Positions 58,710 through 64,000 of a stretch of DNA of 64,000 nucleotides are shown in pieces (position 1 is the stretch's first letter; each line of letters starts with the position of its first letter). Location: contig CAXKVR010000315.1 in NCBI GenBank assembly GCA_964058845.1, positions 144,725 to 208,724 on the forward strand, given 5' to 3'. The notes beneath the pieces are model-generated. The model saw only the letters and a list, made by a program, of their open reading frames with translations. It had not been told where the DNA came from and did not search any database. The stretch comes from Carex sylvatica. Lineage: Eukaryota; Streptophyta; Magnoliopsida; Poales; Cyperaceae. The position numbers and the translations under genes are program-made.

Positions 58710-60930
58710 TGGTTAATAAGCATAAATTATATACATATTCGATCTAGTTTTCATCATAAAAAAACATCAAATATCTTTTATTTTGAATATAAAGTGAATA
58801 TAATACATCTAGAATCAAGTTACTACGTTTGTTTGGCTTTACAGTGCAGAAAATAATGAAAAATGATGAAAAATACTCCCAGTGCGGATGAATCACTCGC
58901 AGTCAGATCCAGTGTGGATGCACTGTAGCAGAAATGCAGAACGGGCGCTTGAACTTTAAACGACCATAGATTTTGACTGGTAACTCCGTTTTGGGCGTAT
59001 GACCACTTTTCAGAAAGCTAGTGAGAAGATCTACAATCTGAGGAAATAAAAAAAGAAGTTTGGGATCCAGTGCAAACGCACTCACCACTAGTGCGGACGC
59101 ACTTAGCACTTGGATGAATTTTCAGCATCTCACCACTTCACAGAAAAAAGTCCAAGCCTAGTGCGAACGCACTCACCTCTAGTGTGGGTCATCCACCCGC
59201 ACTCAGTATTTAAGCCAATTTCAGGAACTTCAGAACAGCACAGAAAATTCATAAGTGCGGGTCAGCCACCCGCACTCACCATTAGTGCGGGCGCACTCAG
59301 AGAATTTCGCAGGATTTTTCTTCTAAGTTAAATATGAAAAGTTGAACCAGTGTGGGTTAGCCACTCGCACTCAAGTAGAGTACAGATGCAGTGGACCCGC
59401 AGACAGCCATAAATACACGTTTTCAACATAGTTTCTAATATTAACGAGCCAGGGATGCATTTTGACAGCTAAATTTGGACACATCAGTCCAGAAAAATAA
59501 GACAAAGATAGCACCCACTAACCCCACCTTCTAGTCTCTAAATTGGGCATAGTCTTTTGCTATATAAGGGGGTTCATTTTTCATTCAAGGGAGCTCTCTC
59601 ATCTTACATCTCTCTCTCTCTCACCACTTGGTGCACGTCAATTTTCCAAAAAAGGATAGCGATAAGTCGGCATAATTTCTCGAAGTCCTTGAAGCTTTCA
59701 AAGGAAGGAGAAAGAGAAGATTCAACCAAGACTTCGGCATATTTGAGGTTTGAGACTTTATAAAGGGTATAACTACTTCCTTGTTTCATTTCTTTTATTA
59801 TTGTCAACTTTTGTAATGGATCTCTCCAAGAGGGAGTATATCTCTTTCTAGGAGTTTAGGTCAATGCATGAACTTGTCTAATTATATTTATTTGGTTATA
59901 TTATTTTTATTATGATTGTTTGATTTAATGGTGATTTATGTGAATTATTATTTATGATTTCGTTATACTTGCAATTATAAGTATCATGTTAGGTTTAATG
60001 AATTAAAGTAGTTAGAAATCTTGCTATGTCCTGTTTTTCTGCTTTAATCATTAAACTCTAGCATAGGTCGAGTTAAGGAGAGTATCAATCAAATTATAAA
60101 GGTATATGATATCTTATTAACACTAGGATATAAACCAGATCTCCAGAAATTAGAGTTAGGGTTTGGTGAAGTAGGTATTTCTGAAGTCAAATTCATAATT
60201 TGGACACCTTAGAACAAATATTGTGAAATACTTTGAATTATGTGTATTAAAAATTCCGATTAGGTGAGTGACAGCCCTAACAATGGAGGAACATTAATCC
60301 GTTCACCCAAAGTATTTGTATTAATATTTGTTCCAAAGGCTAACACAAATTATAAACCAATTTTAAGTTTCTTGAAATATTAATGTTTGTCTTAAATTAT
60401 GTGTATTAAATATTCCTCTAGGATTTGTAAAAATCCTCGAATTTGAGGCAAATTAATCCGTTCACCCAAGATATAACATCAATATTCCAAGAACGAATTA
60501 GGTTAGAAACCTCATTAAAATCAAACATGAATATAAACAAACCGAATAGATTGAATTAACAAGGAATTGTAGATCGAATACCCCTAGATTTTCTTAACTT
60601 GAAAACAAATCAATCTTTACTTTTATTTTTTTATTTACATCTATTATTTACAATTCCTTATTCTCGGGTATTGAACCCAACTTAGGATTACTTAAACAAA
60701 TCCCTCCCTTCTATTTTATTGCACTTTACTTCTTTTTTCTGAAATAAATTAATTAAGTTTAAGTCTAGTTTTTAATCATATTTCATATGGATCGATACCT
60801 CAAGTACTACAAGTATAGGTTGTGCACTTGCAATCAACCATTCTTTGAGTATTTATGTTTATAAATTTAAAAGTCTAAATAGTATAAAAATAAGTATAAA
60901 ATCATGTACACAAAATACTCAACAGTGGTG
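58710..60930 (+). mobile_element. Retrotransposon-like repeat R2, long copy, non-coding
   Basis: 58,715-59,450 matches 8590-9060. It has at least six short hairpins of the form AGTGCGNNCGCACT or AGTGCGGGTCA...CCCGCACT. At about 59,560 a TATATAAGGG box precedes a TC-rich leader, as in an LTR promoter and transcript start. Downstream, two diverged direct repeats around AATTATGTGTATTAAA...TTAATCCGTTCACCCAA lie at about 60,235-60,310 and 60,392-60,470. No gag, protease, reverse transcriptase or integrase frame is visible. It is probably a non-autonomous LTR element or a long LTR, with unknown boundaries. Confidence 0.5.
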
Positions 60931-61098
60931 CTGGTATAATAAGAGATGAAATCAAAAAATTAAGATAGAAGAGCTGAATAAATAACTAGTCTGTATTTAA
61001 AATAGGACGTTAATAATTTAACGTTCATAATTTATCTATTTTAATTTTTCTAATAACAAAAATATTAAAATTTATATATCAAAATAATGAATTATAGA

Positions 61099-61706
61099 TA
61101 GGGGTGTAACGGAGCCGAATAATTTCCGAATACGGATTCGGATAATTTTTGGATATTCATAGAAGATCCAGATACGAATACGGAGTTCTAAACGGAGCAG
61201 ATATCTGGACTATCCGAAACCTAATAATTCCCGAATACGGATACGAATTCGAAGTCCTAAACGGAGTGGATATCCGGACTCTAATAAAAGAGGAATTAAT
61301 ATTTGCTATAGTGGAATTTTAATCCATGTACTCCCATCTCAAGACCTTTGAACTAAGCTTCAAAACACTACACCACAACTTCTTTTGTTACTATTCCGTT
61401 ATTAGATATATATATATATATATATTATATGAATATATTATCTCTCATCTCTCCATCTACTTATAGTTATCATTAATATTTATATTTATTTTTTTAATTA
61501 ATATTTGTATCTTAGAAATTTATATATCTTAATTATCCGACCATTATTCGTTTTATATCCATGAACTATCCATTCTGTATCCGTATCCATTTAAGGTGAA
61601 TTTGATTTTGAATTTTAATATCCATTTACTATCCGTATTCGTATCCACTCATTATTCGACAGATGCGAATATGGTATGAACATTATCCGCTCCGTTTACA
61701 CCCCTA
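61099..61706. mobile_element. hAT-type MITE
   Basis: A 608-bp element with ends TAGGGGTGTAACGGAGC and GCTCCGTTTACACCCCTA. The 8-bp flanks ATTATAGA (61,091-61,098) and TTTATAGA (61,707-61,714) differ at one base. It has many GGATA(C/T)-type words. A TA microsatellite lies at 61,409-61,426. Confidence 0.85.
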
Positions 61707-61816
61707 TTTATAGATATCCGAAATTTCCAATATTTTTATAAAGATGACAACATCTCGAATAATTTGAAAGATCCTGTAAATAATTCATGAATTATTCAAG
61801 TCTGAGGACGTAGGGG

Positions 61817-61930
61817 TAGGGGTGTAAACGGATCGGATAATATCCGATTTCGTTCGAATTCGAATTATGAAAAGTGTTTAAATTATCTGATCCGTATCTG
61901 TATTCGTATCCGTATTTGTATCCATATGAT
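61817..61930. mobile_element. hAT-type element, one end only
   Basis: It starts TAGGGGTGTAAACGGATCGG and continues with GTATCCGTATTTGTATCC words. No matching right end was found in the following sequence, so it is truncated. Confidence 0.6.
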
Positions 61931-62809
61931 AAAATATTGACAATTTTTACCATCTTTCATAAATCATAAAAAATAGTAAATTTTTTTTAAAAATAGTAAA
62001 AATTAGTATTCTACAAGTTTATTATATAACTAATTTATTGAGCTACTTAAATTAAAGTTTGAAGTTTATATGATAAATTTTTGAAGCCGTAGCACGAATG
62101 ACCTTATGCTATCCATAGCATAGCACCCAAGCCTTACTCGATAAGGACAGCTGTAATACCTTCGGATGGTAATATTATGCAATATAATAAGTCTAAACAG
62201 AAAATTTTTAATTTATAATTTAATAACAAAGATAATATCATCACATGAATTTATAACTTTATATCTGAATGGAAAATCATCTGTGGATATCAAATAGCTG
62301 GATGATAATATTAACATTATGTAATATAATAACAAGTCTTAAGTAGAAAATTAGTTTTGTTTAGTAATACTGGTATCTCTAACTTTTATTAAAAAAATAA
62401 CAAGTCTAATTATTGTAAATAAAAATAAGTGAATTGGCTCCTCTATGTAAAAAAAAAAAAATTAATATGTAATTTCTAGTGCGATTTTATAAAATGCTGA
62501 ACAATTTGTGCCACTAATATACACAATAATATTTTTATTTTTCGAATGATAGTTTATATATATTTTGGAGCAAAGTCTTGAAAAAAAATATTTATTTATT
62601 TTTTATTTATTCCCTTAGCAAGTGATATTTATTTTGCAACTTTTTTGTAAATCTCGACAATTCGATTTGTCCTTAATTTTGCAAAATCATTTTCAAGTGG
62701 CCATCAGCAAACAGGGAGGCTGCAACATAAGCCAATATGCCACACAAATTGCTGCAGATCCAACGATGCATAATAAACCACCATATCTCTGCTATTCTAA
62801 TATAAATTA
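61931..62809. other. AT-rich intergenic DNA
   Basis: No gene. A short word GCTATCCATAGCATAGCACC at about 62,109 resembles a worn family D MITE end. Confidence 0.35.
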
Positions 62810-62819
62810 AGCACCGAAT

Positions 62820-63790
62820 AATTAATGCCAACCATATCCATCTTTTTTGCTGAAAATAAATGCCAATAACCAATACTTTGACTAAACAAAAAAAACTTCC
62901 GCACCAAGTAATTTGTAACAATATTAAATTAATTAATGCCCACTTTTGTGCCGACAATTAATGAATATCTCACCAAGGAATTATTCTCTCCAATAGTGAG
63001 TATAATATACAATTAAAATTTAAAAAGAAAAGAAAAAAAAGAGATGTGCTCTCCAATTAATGCCAAAAATATACTTTAAAAAAAATGGCGATAAGTAGTA
63101 CTTTTGACCAAAATAATTAACTTCCCCACCGAGATATATGTAATGATGTAAAGTTAATTAATTCATGCTCAATGTTTTTTTGGCTGAAAATTAATGAAAA
63201 TTTGATCAAGCAATTAATCTCTCCAACTGAGATTATAAGATACAAAATTAAAAAAGAGATATGCTATCCAATAAATGCATTTTTTTTTTTGCAGAAATTA
63301 AAATGCAATAATTGGCACTTTTGACGAAAACAAGTAACTTCCGCACTAAGAGGTATATGTAATAATGTAAAGTTAATTAATGCTCAATGCTTTCTTTTTT
63401 TAGCTGAAAAATAAATAATATTTGACCAAGCAATTAATTTCTATGACTGAGATATAATATACAAAATTAAAAAGAGATGTGCTCTCCAATAAATGCTAAA
63501 AATATTTTTTTGCAGAAATTAAAATGCAATAATTAGTACTTTTGACGAAAACAAGTAACTTCCCCACTAAGAGATATGTAATTATGTAAACTTATTTATT
63601 GCCCAATTCCCTTCTTTTAGCTGAAAAATAACGTATATTTGACCGATCAATTAACCTCTCGAACTGAGATAATAATACACAAAATTACAAATCAAAGATA
63701 TGCTAATTATTCCCAATTAATGCCAATAATAAATATTTATATTAAACAATTAACTTCCTACCGAAATATATACAATTCAATATAGTTAAT
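62820..63790. repeat. Degenerate tandem repeat, about four units of 210-235 bp
   Basis: Each unit has in order AACTTCC(C/G)CAC, GTAAAGTTAATTAATGC, a T-rich run with GCTGAAAA, TTTGA(C/T)CAAGCAATTAA, a CTGAGAT word, an ACAAAATTA word, and GCTCTCCAAT. The CTGAGAT-like word appears at about 62,990, 63,226, 63,452 and 63,661. Units have diverged by small indels. No frame runs through them. Confidence 0.7.
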
Positions 63791-64000
63791 TTAATTTAAT
63801 ATAAAAATAGAGCAATACTAATTATATCCATCAATAGGTGAAACGACAGTAAAATTTTGTATGGATGAGAGTGAGAAAAATGGTGCCGGCTCTGTCACGA
63901 AATATTATGATTACGGTACAGAACAACACAATATGTATGTTAATTACGTGTTGTGACTCACATATTCCGTGCTGTCACTATCGTTTAAAAATTTGACACG

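Noticed and set aside
58710..60930. Endogenous pararetrovirus
   Set aside because: No coat, movement-protein or reverse-transcriptase frame was seen. Features fit a non-coding LTR-type repeat.
62820..63790. CRISPR-like array
   Set aside because: Plant nuclear DNA. The units are about 220 bp, diverged, without unique spacers.

Overview
This window is nuclear DNA from a flowering plant. The genes have short exons, long AT-rich introns and GT-AG splice sites, and their products are typical of plants. The intergenic DNA is packed with small non-autonomous transposons. The coding regions lack the strong GC bias of grasses, so a eudicot or a non-grass monocot is more likely. I cannot name the species.

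Layout. All recognisable host genes lie on the minus strand. 1-589: 5' part of an AP2/ERF group X transcription factor that runs off the window. 660-16,920: repeat-rich DNA with an F-box/LRR pseudogene (11,795-12,984), two LINE fragments (about 13,640-13,930 and 15,575-16,220) and several MITEs. 17,018-26,067: a 20-exon valyl-tRNA synthetase locus with its splice sites and class I motifs intact, but with three premature stops and one frameshift, so a decaying pseudogene. 26,940-28,250: dispersed repeats and hAT-like elements. 28,893-31,698 and 36,968-39,793: two tandem secreted alpha-amylase genes, both intact, with different intron positions, separated by a 2.1 kb inverted repeat (34,593-36,732). 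41,355-42,692: a peroxisomal SCP2 (sterol carrier protein 2) gene ending in SKL. 45,812-48,831: a chloroplast DCL (Defective Chloroplasts and Leaves, DUF3223) family gene. 48,832-64,000: no convincing host gene, only MITEs, hAT-like elements, an LTR-retrotransposon-like repeat rich in short hairpins, and a degenerate tandem repeat near the end.

How the parts relate. The two amylases are the only functional cluster. Both have signal peptides and all three catalytic carboxylates. The upstream gene copy (AMY-b) has lost one of the paired tryptophans that form a starch-binding surface site in cereal amylases. The other genes are unrelated housekeeping, plastid or peroxisomal functions.

The strongest non-genic pattern is a swarm of Mutator-type MITEs with GAG...CTC-like ends and recoverable 9-bp target duplications. 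Several share one internal palindromic core but have different outer ends, and several sit inside introns. I found no convincing wholly new biological system. The leads most worth checking are the ValRS decay pattern, the amylase intron shift with loss of a surface tryptophan, the long inverted repeat between the amylases, and the shared-core MITE group.
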